Shown here: in pieces, positions 22,706 to 31,109 of the stretch
Layout: each line of letters begins with the position of its first letter
Position numbering within the stretch: position 1 is the stretch's first letter
Assembly (NCBI GenBank): GCA_963704815.1
Contig: CAVPHU010000001.1
Span: forward strand, 1,240,001 to 1,304,000
Direction of reading: 5' to 3'
Source: DATKWD01 sp963704815
GTDB taxonomy: Bacteria > Actinomycetota > Acidimicrobiia > Acidimicrobiales > Salinilacustritrichaceae
Length of the DNA: 64,000 nt
Translations under genes and position numbers: made by a program
The notes under the pieces: generated by a model
The model's database searches: none
Told to the model about the DNA's origin: nothing
What the model saw: the letters and a program-made list of their open reading frames with translations, nothing else

Positions 22706-23214
22706 AGGTCCTCGATCCGACCGACGAGACCCAGCCGGCGCAACGATCGCCGATCGAACGACCGGAAACGCTCGACGGGCTCGTCGTGGGCCTGCTCGAC
22801 ATCTCCAAGGCCCGCGGCAACGTGTTCCTCGACCGCGCTCGAGCAACGCCTGCCGCGCGCGGGGCATCGAGACCCGGCGCTACGCCAAGCCGACGTTCAC
22901 GAAGCCGGCACCGGTCGACCTTCGGCACGAGATCGCCGAGCAGTGCCACGTGGTGATCGAGGCGCTCGCCGACTGAGGGTCGTGCACGTCGTGCAGTGTG
23001 CACGACATCAGTGATCTGGAGCGACGGGGCGTGATCGGGGTGTTCGTGGCCTCGACCGAGTTCGTCACTGCGGCCGAGTCCCAGAGCCGCGCGCTCGGGT
23101 TCGAGGCGCCCTCGGTGTTCGTCGCCCCACCCGATCCAGGACCGGACCGACGACGAGATGGGTGCCCTGGCCGACGACGCCCTCGATGCGATTCTGGGCT
23201 CCGTCACGTCCTGA
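22702..23214 (+). CDS. UGSC-family selenoprotein (TGA read as Sec; frame interrupted)
   Basis: Once read through and frame-corrected, this is a 169-residue UGSC-family (seleno)protein, the normal family length. Segments: GLVVGLLDISKARGNVFLD (N-term), RYAKPTFTKPAPVDLRHEI, then ALAD-TGA(22974)-G-S-C-T-S-C-S-V-H-D, then GVFVASTEFVTAAESQS and an R-T-D-D-E-M-G-A-L tail. The TGA occupies the family's selenocysteine position, and a hairpin follows it. Three single extra bases break the frame: one near 22837, one near 22853 and one at about 23127. Removing them restores the family alignment throughout. The insertions look like sequence errors; a real pseudogene is the alternative. Translation starts at the ATG overlapping the previous stop. 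Confidence 0.8.
22974..23006 (+). promoter_or_regulatory. Selenocysteine codon and putative bacterial SECIS hairpin
   Basis: TGA (22974-22976) is followed by a hairpin with stem GTCGTGCA (22988-22995) and TGCACGAC (22999-23006), perfect over 8 bp, with apical loop GUG. The loop begins 19 nt after the TGA and has G in first position, as bacterial SECIS elements require for SelB binding. GTCGTGCA is duplicated (also 22979-22986), so an alternative 9-bp stem 22979-22987/22998-23006 could compete. Confidence 0.7.
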
Positions 23215-23222
23215 CCCCGCCA

Positions 23223-24125
23223 TCACGGCAGCAGGAATGCACCGTCCACCTCGACCGCGAGGCCGTCGGCGACCAACCCGTCAGCGACGCGGATCGCCCG
23301 GTCCGGAGCGTCGGGCCAGCCCATGGTGTCCGCGAGGTCCGACCCGGCCACGGGTCCCGACCTGAGCGCCTCGACGAGCCGACCCCGCCCCTGACGATCC
23401 GATCCGGCGAACCTCGACTGGCGTCCACCGGTTCCGGCCGTCCCTCGGATCGGGTCGGGCTCGGGTCGGCCGGCGCCGAACCACGCACACCGGGTCGAGA
23501 CCGGACAGTCGTCGCAGCGGGGATCGTTGGATCGGCACACCGTGGCCCCGAGGTCGAGCATGGCCTGGTTCCACGCCCATCCCTGCCCCGCCGGAACCGA
23601 CGAGTCGGAGCGTTCCTGCGCCTCACGAGCCCGGAGCGGCCGGCCGGCCCACCGAGCCAGCACGCGGGCGGCGTTGGTGTCGACCACGCCCACATCGCGT
23701 TCGAAGGCGAACGCCAGCACGGCGCGGGCCGTGTACGGCCCGATGCCCGGTAGGTCGAGCAGCGCCGGCAGGTCGTCGGGCAACCGTCCGTCATGGCGCT
23801 CGACGACCTCGACCGCACACCGATGCAGATTCACCGCACGACGGTTGTAGCCGAGACCGGCCCAGGCGCTGATGACGTCGCCAACGGGCGACGACGCGCA
23901 GACCGAGACGTCGGGGAAGCGCTCGAGAAACGCTTCGAACTTCGGGACGACGCGGGCGACCTGGGTCTGCTGGAGCATGAGTTCGGACACCAGGACCGCC
24001 CACGGGTCCCGGGTCCGGCGCCACGGAAGGTCGCGGCGGTGCTGCTCGCTCCAGGCGAGGAGTTCGCTACTCCTCGTCGTCCCAGATGCTCTCGTCGTAG
24101 GGGCGCTGGCGGGGTGGCGCGGCAT
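23223..24125 (-). CDS. mutY: A/G-specific adenine glycosylase MutY
   Basis: A 300-residue base-excision repair enzyme that removes adenine mispaired with 8-oxoguanine. It has the catalytic Glu in SELMLQQTQ, a helix-hairpin-helix LPGIGPYTARAVLAFAF with catalytic Asp in VGVVDTN, and a [4Fe-4S] loop C-x6-C-x2-C-x5-C (VCRSNDPRCDDCPVSTRC). The C-terminal part is short and lacks a full NUDIX-type recognition domain, as in many actinobacterial MutY proteins. The ATG at 24125 lies inside the MaoC gene (59-bp overlap); no later ATG or GTG precedes the conserved LLAWSEQHRRDLPWR. It is a client of the Suf system. Confidence 0.9.
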   Translation of the reverse strand: MPRHPASAPTTRASGTTRSSELLAWSEQHRRDLPWRRTRDPWAVLVSELMLQQTQVARVVPKFEAFLERFPDVSVCASSPVGDVISAWAGLGYNRRAVNLHRCAVEVVERHDGRLPDDLPALLDLPGIGPYTARAVLAFAFERDVGVVDTNAARVLARWAGRPLRAREAQERSDSSVPAGQGWAWNQAMLDLGATVCRSNDPRCDDCPVSTRCAWFGAGRPEPDPIRGTAGTGGRQSRFAGSDRQGRGRLVEALRSGPVAGSDLADTMGWPDAPDRAIRVADGLVADGLAVEVDGAFLLP

Positions 24126-24585
24126 CGGCTTTCCAGACCATCACCTTGCGGCGGAAGTAGCAGACCTCCTCGCCGCGCTGGTTGATGCCCTTGGTCTCGA
24201 CGGTGACGATGCCCCGGTCGCCCTTGGAGGTCTCCCGCTTCTCGAGGACCCGCGTCTCGGCGTAGATGGTGTCGCCGTGGAAGGTCGGCCGGGCGTGCTT
24301 GAGCGTCTCGACCTCGAGGTTGGCGACCGCGGCTCCACTCACGTCGGGAACGCTCATCCCCAGGACGAGTGAGTAGACGAGGTTGCCGACCACGACGTTC
24401 TTGCCGTGCACGGTCTCGTTCTCGGCGAACCACTCGTTGGTGTGCAGCGGGTGATGGTTCATCGTGATCATGCAGAACAGGTGGTCGTCGGACTCGGTGA
24501 TGGTCTTGCCCGGCCAATGGCGGTAGACATCGCCGGGCGTAAACTCTTCGAAGTGACGGCCGAACGGACGATCGTGTGTTGTCAC
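24067..24585 (-). CDS. MaoC-family hotdog dehydratase-like protein
   Basis: A 172-residue hotdog-fold protein of the MaoC/R-hydratase family, which hydrates or dehydrates enoyl-CoA thioesters. Recognisable parts are GRHFEEFTPGDVYRHWPGKT at the start, VPDVSGAAVANLEVE, RPTFHGDTIYAETRVLEKRE, and G-E-E-V-C-Y-F-R-R-K-V-M-V-W. The active-site motif usually written D-x-N-P-x-H reads NHHPLH, so the catalytic Asp position is Asn; activity may differ or the acid may lie elsewhere. It starts at GTG 24585 and overlaps mutY at its 3' end. Confidence 0.8.
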   Translation of the reverse strand: MTTHDRPFGRHFEEFTPGDVYRHWPGKTITESDDHLFCMITMNHHPLHTNEWFAENETVHGKNVVVGNLVYSLVLGMSVPDVSGAAVANLEVETLKHARPTFHGDTIYAETRVLEKRETSKGDRGIVTVETKGINQRGEEVCYFRRKVMVWKADAAPPRQRPYDESIWDDEE

Positions 24586-24621
24586 GCAAACCTCGCTGCG
24601 GTGGACGACGGACCCGTCGAA

Positions 24622-24644
24622 TATAGGTCCGGGGCCGCCAGGAG
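24622..24644 (+). promoter_or_regulatory. Promoter and ribosome site of the PAS-GGDEF-EAL gene
   Basis: TATAGG (24622-24627) is a plausible -10 box, and AGGAG (24640-24644) lies 9 nt before the GTG at 24654. This gene therefore has a conventional short leader. Confidence 0.4.
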
Positions 24645-24653
24645 CACCGAGTC

Positions 24654-27245
24654 GTGAGCCAGACCCTTCGAGAATCGCTCGGCCCGCCTTCGCCGGCCCT
24701 GCTCCGCTCGGCCCAGCCTGCGCAAGCGGCCCGCGCCTACTGGGAGCTCGTGATCTGGGGGCGGCAGGTCAGCATCGTCGTGCTGGGCGTGCTCGCCTGG
24801 ACCATCCCGGCCGTCGGCGACGACCGACATCTGGTGAGTGCGCTGCTGCTCGGAGCCGTGGTGCCGTACAACATCCTGCTCGGCCTCGCGACCCGCAAGC
24901 TCGGACGGGTCCCGTCGATCATCCCCTTCACCGACCTGTTGTTCGCTGCAATCGTCCTGGTCCTCAGCCCTGCGACCTGGCCGGTGGTCCTGTTGATCAC
25001 CCTCGGCTCGCTCTCGCTCATGCCGCTGGCGATCGGCTTCAACAAGGCGGTGGCTGCCGCGATCACGGCCATCGTCGGCCTGTCGATCGCCGGTGGACTC
25101 TCGTTGCCCGCGGGCGAGACCATCATCGGCATCGCCGGGTTCACGGTCTCGGTCTCGCTGTGCCTGTTCGGGGTCAACGTCATCGCCGGCGGCGAACGCG
25201 ATCTCCGGATGCGACTCACGTCGATGATCAGCGACCTCGACGTCATCGTCTGGGAAGCCGACGCCGGGGGCGCCCGGTTCACCTACCTGTCCGACGCGGC
25301 CACCCCGGTGACGGGCCACCCGGCCAACGACCTCGAGTCGGTGGCCTACTGGTTCGACGCCGTGCACCCCGACGACCAGGATCGGGCCTGGCGCGAGCGG
25401 GTCGAGGCCATCGAGCGGGGCGGCACGAGTGAGTCCGAGTACCGGATGGTCACGCCCGACGGCGAAGTCCGTTGGCTCCAGGACGTGATGCGCGTCGAGC
25501 ACACACCGAGCGGCGAGCCGGTCCGCTACCGCGGCGTGTCGATCGACATCACCGACCGCAAGGACGTCGAGGGGCAGGTGGCCCTCTATGCCAGCCTGGT
25601 GGAGGAGATCTCGACGGCGCTCATCGTGGTCCGCCCGAACGACGCGGGCGACGAACTCGAACTCATCGCGGCCAACCCGGGTGCCGAATCAGTGGTCCTG
25701 GGCGAACGAGAGGCGCTGATCGGACGGCCGCTACGCGAGGCGATCCCGATGCTCGACGAATCACTCCGTCAGCGCATCCTCAAGGTGGCCCGCACGGGCG
25801 AGCCGTTCGACGCCGACCGCATCGCTCGGCTGGGCAACGATCCGCAGCGGGTGTACTCGGCCCACGGCTTCCAGCTCCCGGGCGGCGCGGTGGGCGTGGC
25901 GTTCGACGACGTGACCGAATCGGCCCTCACCGCAACCGCCCTCCGCCGGCAGGCGCTCCACGACGGGCTGACCGGTCTCCCCAACCGCTCGCTGCTCCAC
26001 GACCGCCTCCAGCAGGCGCTCCGGGAGGCCGAACGGGCCCAGACCACCGTTGCCCTGATGTTCATGGACCTCGACCACTTCAAGGAGGTGAACGACGCCC
26101 TCGGCCACCAGTACGGCGACCGCCTCCTCGTCGAGTTGTCGCGACGGCTCGAACGCACGCTCCGCGAAGCCGACACGATCGCCCGCCTCGGGGGCGACGA
26201 GTTCGCACTGCTGCTCACCACCAACGCCACCGGTGACGGTGCCTCACGGGTCGTCAAGAAGATCCACGATGCGCTCGCCGAGCCGTTCGACATCGACGGG
26301 GTCACGATCCAGACCAACGCCTCGATCGGCATCGCCCTGTACCCCGACCATGCGACGTCGGCCGAGCTCCTCACCCAGCGGGCCGATGTCGCCATGTACA
26401 CCGCCAAGCGGGGCGGCGGCGGCTGGGCCGTCTACTCCCCCGACCACGACCGGTCGAGCGTCGAACGACTCACCTTGCTCACCGAGCTCCGCAAAGCCAT
26501 CGAGCAGGACGAACTCGACCTCCACTTCCAGCCCGTCATCGACGTCACCAGTCGATCGGTCGTCGGGTGCGAGGCGCTCATCCGCTGGCACCACCGCACC
26601 TACGGGCGTCTCAACCCGAGCCTGATCATCGAGCTGGCCGAGCTCTCCGGGCTCATCCTGCCGCTCACCCGATGGGTGGCATCGACGGCCATCCACACCC
26701 TCCGCGAGTGGAACGACGCCGACCTCGACCTCACCATCGCCATCAACCTCTCGGTTCGCAACCTGTACGACCGCAAGCTGGTCGGCTGGCTCTCCGACGA
26801 GCTGGACGAGTACGGCATCCCGCACGAACAGCTCAAGGTCGAGTTGACCGAGAGCGAGGTCATGGACGATCCGCTGCTGGCCATCGAGGTCCTGGGCGCC
26901 CTGCGCGACATCGGCGTGACCACCAGCGTCGACGACTTCGGCACCGGCTACTCGTCGTTGCAGTACCTGAGCCGGCTGCCGGTGGCGGAGATCAAGATCG
27001 ACCAGTCGTTCGTGGCCAACATGATCGAGACCGAGGAAGACCTCACGATCGTGAACACCGTGATCGACCTCGCCCACAACCTGGGCATGACCGTGCTGGC
27101 CGAAGGGGTCGAGGACGACGTGACGCTGTGCCGACTCGAGGAACTCGGCTGCGACCGGGCCCAGGGCTACCTGATCGGCAAGCCGAGCCCGCTCGCCGAC
27201 TTCCTGGACGTCGTGCAGCAGTGGGAGACCTCGCAGGAGATGTGA
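24654..27245 (+). CDS. Membrane-anchored PAS-GGDEF-EAL cyclic-di-GMP enzyme
   Basis: 863 residues in the order: multi-helix membrane region (about 40-180, several hydrophobic segments), PAS domain (about 195-300, with Y-R-G-V-S-I-D-I-T-D-R-K at its end), a second PAS-like region (about 305-425), GGDEF (about 435-600) and EAL (about 610-860). Both active sites look intact: LGGDEFALLL, GCEALIRWHH, SVDDFGTGYSSLQYL, EGVEDD. Both synthesis and hydrolysis of c-di-GMP are possible. The membrane and PAS parts would sense light, redox, gas or ligands. It is divergent from the MaoC gene. Confidence 0.92.
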   Translation: MSQTLRESLGPPSPALLRSAQPAQAARAYWELVIWGRQVSIVVLGVLAWTIPAVGDDRHLVSALLLGAVVPYNILLGLATRKLGRVPSIIPFTDLLFAAIVLVLSPATWPVVLLITLGSLSLMPLAIGFNKAVAAAITAIVGLSIAGGLSLPAGETIIGIAGFTVSVSLCLFGVNVIAGGERDLRMRLTSMISDLDVIVWEADAGGARFTYLSDAATPVTGHPANDLESVAYWFDAVHPDDQDRAWRERVEAIERGGTSESEYRMVTPDGEVRWLQDVMRVEHTPSGEPVRYRGVSIDITDRKDVEGQVALYASLVEEISTALIVVRPNDAGDELELIAANPGAESVVLGEREALIGRPLREAIPMLDESLRQRILKVARTGEPFDADRIARLGNDPQRVYSAHGFQLPGGAVGVAFDDVTESALTATALRRQALHDGLTGLPNRSLLHDRLQQALREAERAQTTVALMFMDLDHFKEVNDALGHQYGDRLLVELSRRLERTLREADTIARLGGDEFALLLTTNATGDGASRVVKKIHDALAEPFDIDGVTIQTNASIGIALYPDHATSAELLTQRADVAMYTAKRGGGGWAVYSPDHDRSSVERLTLLTELRKAIEQDELDLHFQPVIDVTSRSVVGCEALIRWHHRTYGRLNPSLIIELAELSGLILPLTRWVASTAIHTLREWNDADLDLTIAINLSVRNLYDRKLVGWLSDELDEYGIPHEQLKVELTESEVMDDPLLAIEVLGALRDIGVTTSVDDFGTGYSSLQYLSRLPVAEIKIDQSFVANMIETEEDLTIVNTVIDLAHNLGMTVLAEGVEDDVTLCRLEELGCDRAQGYLIGKPSPLADFLDVVQQWETSQEM

Positions 27246-27262
27246 GCCGCCAGACGAGCGTG

Positions 27263-27268
27263 GATAAT
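27263..27268 (+). promoter_or_regulatory. -10 box upstream of methylsuccinyl-CoA dehydrogenase gene
   Basis: GATAAT ends 10 nt before the ATG at 27279, giving a leader of only a few nucleotides. Confidence 0.45.
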
Positions 27269-27278
27269 CTCGCCGTTC

Positions 27279-28868
27279 ATGACCGCTCCTGACCTCACCC
27301 GCGCCGCATCGGCTGTCGACCTCGCGAGCACGGTGGTGCGATCTGCCATCGACCAGCTCGCCCAGCACGGCGACATCGACGTCGACCAGGTGCTCGCCTA
27401 CGACGTGGCCCACGCCGCCGCCGCCGTCGAAACGGCCCGGGCCCTGCTCGACTATGGCAACAAGGGCGACACCGAGGCCGCCATCACCTGCGCCTTCGTC
27501 GCCGACGCAGTCCACGACCTGGCCGGCAAGCTCCTCGGTCGAGAAGCCCAGTGGGGGGTCGACGCCGACGTGCTGGCCACGGCCCACAGCGTGATCGCCG
27601 ACTACCGGGCGCCCGAGTTCCTCTGCTCGATCTCCGACGAGGGCCCGCGACATCTCGCCGACGACTTCGAGTTGGTGCAGGACACGTTCCGTCGGTTCGC
27701 CGACGAGAAGATCCGCCCCCAGGCCGAGCACATCCACCGCACCAACGGCGACATCCCCGAAGAGCTCATCGGAGGCCTCGCCGAGATGGGTGGGTTCGGA
27801 CTGTCGGTTCCCGAGGAGTACGGCGGCTTCGCCGCAGGAGGCGAATCCGACTACCTCGGCATGGTGGTCGCCACCGAGGAGCTGTCTCGCGGGTCACTCG
27901 GTGCCGGCGGATCACTCATCACCCGCCCCGAGATCCTCACCCGTGCGCTGGTGAAGGGGGGGACCGAGGAACAGAAGCAGCACTGGCTCCCGCGGCTGGC
28001 AACGGCCGAGGAGATGGCCGCGGTCGCGGTGACCGAGCCCGACTTCGGCAGCGACGTCGCCGGCATCAAGGTGACGGCCACCCCCACCGACGACGGGTCG
28101 GGCTGGATCATCAACGGGGTCAAGACCTGGTGCACGTTCGGCGCACGAGCCACGGTGCTGATGCTGCTGGCCCGGACCGACCCCGACCGCTCCAAGGCCC
28201 ACCGCGGCCTGTCGCTGTTCGTCGTCCCGAAGCCGATCGGTGACGGCCACGGGTTCGAGTTCGAGGGCGAACGCGGCGGCAAGATGGAGGGCCGCCCGAT
28301 CGACACCATCGGGTATCGGGGCATGCATTCCTACGAGGTCGCCTTCGACAGCTGGTACGTGCCCAACGAGAGCCTGGTCGGCGGCGACGCCGGCCTCGGC
28401 CGCGGCTTCTACTTCCAGATGGAGGGCTTCGAGAACGGACGACTCCAGACCGCAGCACGGGCCATCGGGGTGATGCAGGCCGCCTACGAGGACGCTCGCC
28501 AGTACGCACTCGACCGCACCGTGTTCGGGCAGCCCATCTCGGAGTACCAACTCACCCAGGCCAAGCTGGCACGCATGGCCGTGCTCATCCAGGCCTCCCG
28601 CCAGTTCAGCTACGCCGTCGCGCGGATGATGGCCAAGGGGGAAGGGGCGATGGAGGCCTCGATGATCAAGGCCTACGTGTGCAAGGCCGCCGAATGGGTG
28701 ACCCGCGAGGCGATGCAGATCCACGGGGGCTTCGGGTACGCCGAGGAGTACTCGGTCAGCCGCTACTACGTCGACGCCCGCGTGCTGTCGATCTTCGAGG
28801 GCGCCGACGAGACGTTGTGCCTCAAGGTGATCGCCCGACGCCTCGTCGCCGAAGCCACCGCCGGCTGA
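27279..28868 (+). CDS. mcd: (2S)-methylsuccinyl-CoA dehydrogenase-like acyl-CoA dehydrogenase
   Basis: A 529-residue acyl-CoA dehydrogenase with an unusual N-terminal extension of about 130 residues (LDYGNKGDTEAAITCAFVAD, AGKLLGREAQWGVDAD). This extension, plus FELVQDTFRRFADEKI, PEEYGGFAAGGESDYLGMVV and GFENGRLQTAARAIGVMQAA, closely matches my memory of Mcd of the ethylmalonyl-CoA pathway, which oxidises (2S)-methylsuccinyl-CoA to mesaconyl-C1-CoA. The catalytic Glu is in FEGADET. The other pathway genes (ccr, ecm, mch) are not in the window, so the pathway role is inferred. Confidence 0.78.
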   Translation: MTAPDLTRAASAVDLASTVVRSAIDQLAQHGDIDVDQVLAYDVAHAAAAVETARALLDYGNKGDTEAAITCAFVADAVHDLAGKLLGREAQWGVDADVLATAHSVIADYRAPEFLCSISDEGPRHLADDFELVQDTFRRFADEKIRPQAEHIHRTNGDIPEELIGGLAEMGGFGLSVPEEYGGFAAGGESDYLGMVVATEELSRGSLGAGGSLITRPEILTRALVKGGTEEQKQHWLPRLATAEEMAAVAVTEPDFGSDVAGIKVTATPTDDGSGWIINGVKTWCTFGARATVLMLLARTDPDRSKAHRGLSLFVVPKPIGDGHGFEFEGERGGKMEGRPIDTIGYRGMHSYEVAFDSWYVPNESLVGGDAGLGRGFYFQMEGFENGRLQTAARAIGVMQAAYEDARQYALDRTVFGQPISEYQLTQAKLARMAVLIQASRQFSYAVARMMAKGEGAMEASMIKAYVCKAAEWVTREAMQIHGGFGYAEEYSVSRYYVDARVLSIFEGADETLCLKVIARRLVAEATAG

Positions 28869-28888
28869 CGTCGGCACCGGTGGTGTCC

Positions 28889-28894
28889 TACGGT
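28889..28894 (+). promoter_or_regulatory. -10 box of leaderless promoter, small membrane protein
   Basis: TACGGT ends 8 nt before GTG 28903. The alternative GTG at 28897 would be only 2 nt from the box, which favours 28903. Confidence 0.45.
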
Positions 28895-28902
28895 GGGTGC
28901 CC

Positions 28903-29106
28903 GTGCCTGCCACGACACCACCGAAGGGCCGGCCGACGGTCGGCAAGATCGACCGGGAAGCCGCCGCCCGAGCGGCCCACCGGCGCAATCAGCGGATCAG
29001 GATCCTCTGGATCCTCGTCGCCATCGTGATCGTCGTGGCCGTCATCTACTTCGGGAGCGGTTCCGGAGGAAGCGGCGGCAGCCTGCCCGGCCAGCCCATC
29101 GGCTGA
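28903..29106 (+). CDS. Small single-pass membrane protein
   Basis: A 67-residue protein. A basic N-terminus (K-I-D-R-E-A-A-A-R-A-A-H-R-R-N-Q-R) is followed by one membrane helix (about 33-50, ILWILVAIVIVVAVIYF) and a Gly/Ser-rich tail of about 17 residues. The positive-inside rule puts the N-terminus in the cytoplasm. No family is recognised. Composition and promoter position support a real gene. Confidence 0.6.
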   Translation: MPATTPPKGRPTVGKIDREAAARAAHRRNQRIRILWILVAIVIVVAVIYFGSGSGGSGGSLPGQPIG

Positions 29107-29127
29107 TCGAGGGACTCACCCCTCGAT
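29106..29127. terminator. Putative bidirectional terminator hairpin
   Basis: ATCGAGGG (29106-29113) and CCCTCGAT (29120-29127) form an 8-bp stem with a 6-nt loop between two convergent genes, overlapping the last codons of the glycosyltransferase gene. There is no U-tract. Confidence 0.35.
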
Positions 29128-29805
29128 GGTGAGGCCACGGAGGTAGAACCAGTAGGTCCGCCACCGCACGTCGCCGACGGGCTTCAACATCGCCAGCAAC
29201 GCCCGGTACATGTGCCACGTACGGCGGAGGCCCTCGATGCGACCGAACTTGTCGCGTTTGGTGCGGTGGAACACGCCGTCCATGGTCCGGGCGACCGTTC
29301 GATGGCGCCCCTCGCAGATCACCTCGTTGATCCGGACCTCGATCGTGTAGCCGTCGAGCTTCGCCTCGGGGATCGACTCGAAGACCCAGCGAGGCACGAT
29401 GCGCTCGCCGCTGAGCGGTGGCCAGCGGAGCACGAGAGGATTCCAGAATCGTCCGTAGTCGAACGCCCCCAGCGACAACTCGGCTCGCTTCTCGAGGACC
29501 GGCTCGCACACGGCATCGAGATGACGGGACTCGACACCGATCAGATCGGCGTCGACGAACAACAAGAACTCTGCGGTGCTCTCGTCGACGCCGGCCCGCA
29601 TCGCTCGGGCCTTCGATCCTCGTGAGCCGTCGAGGGCCAGCACCCGGGCCCCGGCCTCCTCGGCTCGGAGGGCGGTGAGGTCGGACGAGCCGTCGTCGAC
29701 GACGATCACCTCGTCGACGTAGTCGCACCCCCATGCGGCACGGACGCTGACGGCCACCGTCGGCGCCTCGTTGCGAGCGGGGATGATGGCCGCGACGCGA
29801 CTCAT
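29116..29805 (-). CDS. Glycosyltransferase family 2 protein
   Basis: A 229-residue GT-A fold glycosyltransferase. The nucleotide-sugar site is visible in AAIIPARNEAPTVAVSV and EVIVVDDGSSDLT, and the metal-binding D-x-D equivalent in LLFVDADLIG. It has no clear membrane anchor, so the enzyme is probably cytosolic. The acceptor is unknown; relatives work on glycerol, lipids or cell-wall precursors. The ATG at 29805 is 7 nt downstream of a TACCAT -10 box. Longer starts would run into the divergent P450 promoter region. Confidence 0.82.
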   Translation of the reverse strand: MSRVAAIIPARNEAPTVAVSVRAAWGCDYVDEVIVVDDGSSDLTALRAEEAGARVLALDGSRGSKARAMRAGVDESTAEFLLFVDADLIGVESRHLDAVCEPVLEKRAELSLGAFDYGRFWNPLVLRWPPLSGERIVPRWVFESIPEAKLDGYTIEVRINEVICEGRHRTVARTMDGVFHRTKRDKFGRIEGLRRTWHMYRALLAMLKPVGDVRWRTYWFYLRGLTIEG

Positions 29806-29812
29806 CCGAGCG

Positions 29813-29818
29813 ATGGTA
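29813..29818 (-). promoter_or_regulatory. -10 box of leaderless promoter, glycosyltransferase
   Basis: TACCAT on the minus strand ends 7 nt before the ATG at 29805. Confidence 0.45.
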
Positions 29819-29866
29819 GGAGTCGCCCCGTGGGCGCAGGCAATCCCCGGGCGCGAAGATGAACGG

Positions 29867-31102
29867 GTGACCGACACGACCACCGACCAGGACGCCCTGC
29901 TGCTCGAGATCCTGATGACCCCCGAGGGCAAGGCCGACCCCTACCCGAGGTACGAGGCGATCCGCGAGCGCTCGCCCATCTTCGAGAGCTCACTGGGGGC
30001 CTTGGTCGTGAGTCGCTACGAGGACTGCAACTGGGTGCTGCGCGAGCCGAAACTCGGCCGAGGTCCGCAGGGCAATCTCTGGGAGCAGTACGGCCTGACC
30101 GAAGCCGAGTGGCACGAACGCTTCCCGAGACGCACGGGCGACACCACCACTTTGTTGCTGATGGACCCGCCCGACCACACCCGACTCCGCAAGCTCGTGG
30201 TCAAGGCGTTCACCGCGCGCAACGTCGAGAAGATGCGGCCCGACGTGGCCCGGCTGACCGACGACCTCATCGCCGACTTCGACGGTGAGGTCGACGTCAT
30301 GAGCGCGCTCGCGCTCGAACTCCCCATCACCGTCATCGGCGAGATGCTCGGCGTTCCCGAATCGATGCGCGGCGAGCTGCAGCCGCTCATCCGAGCCACC
30401 GTCGCGACGTTGGAGTTCATGCCCAGCCTCGAGGCCATGGACGAGGCCGCAGCTGCCATCGAACAGGTCATCGCCCGCTTCGAGGACCTGATCACCGAGC
30501 GACGTTCCTCGCCCACCGACGACCTGCTCTCGATGCTCATCCACGTCGAGGAGGAGGGCGACCAGCTGAGCCACGAGGAGCTGCTGTCGACCATTCTGCT
30601 GCTGTTCGCCGCCGGCTTCGAGACCACGACCAACCTCATCGGCAACGGGCTCCTGGCCTTCCTCGAGCACCCCGACGAGTTCGCCAAGCTGCGTGCCGAT
30701 CGGTCACTCATGGTGACGGCTGTCGAAGAGCTGCTGCGCTGGGACTCGCCAGTTCAACTCAACGACCGCGCGGCGCTCGAGCCGGTCGAGTTCCACGGCA
30801 GACAGATCGAGCCCGGTCAGCACATCATCACGCTGCTGGGTGCGGCGAACCGCGACGGCCGGATGTACCCCGAGCCCGACACGTTCGACATCACCCGCGA
30901 GACGGTTCAGCCGATGAGCTTCGGCGGAGGCATCCACTACTGCCTCGGCGCCTCGCTCGCTCGTCTCGAAGGGCAGGTGGTGTTCGACCGCCTGCTCGAA
31001 CGTTTCACCACGATCGAGCCGGCATGGGGCGACGAACGCCCGAAGTACCGCGACTCGATCGTGCTCCGCGGCCTCGAGACCCTCCCGGTCGCCTTCGCCT
31101 GA
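29867..31102 (+). CDS. Cytochrome P450
   Basis: A 411-residue soluble bacterial P450. The I-helix oxygen-binding motif is AAGFETTTNLIGN, the K-helix E-x-x-R is in VEELLRW, and the haem-binding loop is FGGGIHYCLGASLAR with the axial cysteine. It needs ferredoxin and reductase partners; none is adjacent. The substrate is unknown. GTG 29867 is chosen because GAAGAT, a plausible -10 box, ends 6 nt upstream and because residues before it are not conserved. It is convergent with the DUF885 gene, with no intergenic base between the two stop codons. Confidence 0.93.
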   Translation: MTDTTTDQDALLLEILMTPEGKADPYPRYEAIRERSPIFESSLGALVVSRYEDCNWVLREPKLGRGPQGNLWEQYGLTEAEWHERFPRRTGDTTTLLLMDPPDHTRLRKLVVKAFTARNVEKMRPDVARLTDDLIADFDGEVDVMSALALELPITVIGEMLGVPESMRGELQPLIRATVATLEFMPSLEAMDEAAAAIEQVIARFEDLITERRSSPTDDLLSMLIHVEEEGDQLSHEELLSTILLLFAAGFETTTNLIGNGLLAFLEHPDEFAKLRADRSLMVTAVEELLRWDSPVQLNDRAALEPVEFHGRQIEPGQHIITLLGAANRDGRMYPEPDTFDITRETVQPMSFGGGIHYCLGASLARLEGQVVFDRLLERFTTIEPAWGDERPKYRDSIVLRGLETLPVAFA

Positions 31103-31109
31103 TCAGGCG
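31096..31109. terminator. Palindrome spanning both stop codons of a convergent pair
   Basis: CGCCTGATCAGGCG is a perfect 14-bp palindrome containing the TGA of the P450 gene and the TGA of the DUF885 gene back to back. It may stop transcription from both sides; with no loop and no U-tract this is weak evidence. Confidence 0.25.

Noticed and set aside
22998..23753. Open frame starting at GTG 22998 after the TGA
   Set aside because: It begins in the middle of the UGSC-family conserved region (S-V-H-D-I-S-D-L-E) and runs into the mutY antisense strand. It is the tail of the selenoprotein, not a gene of its own.
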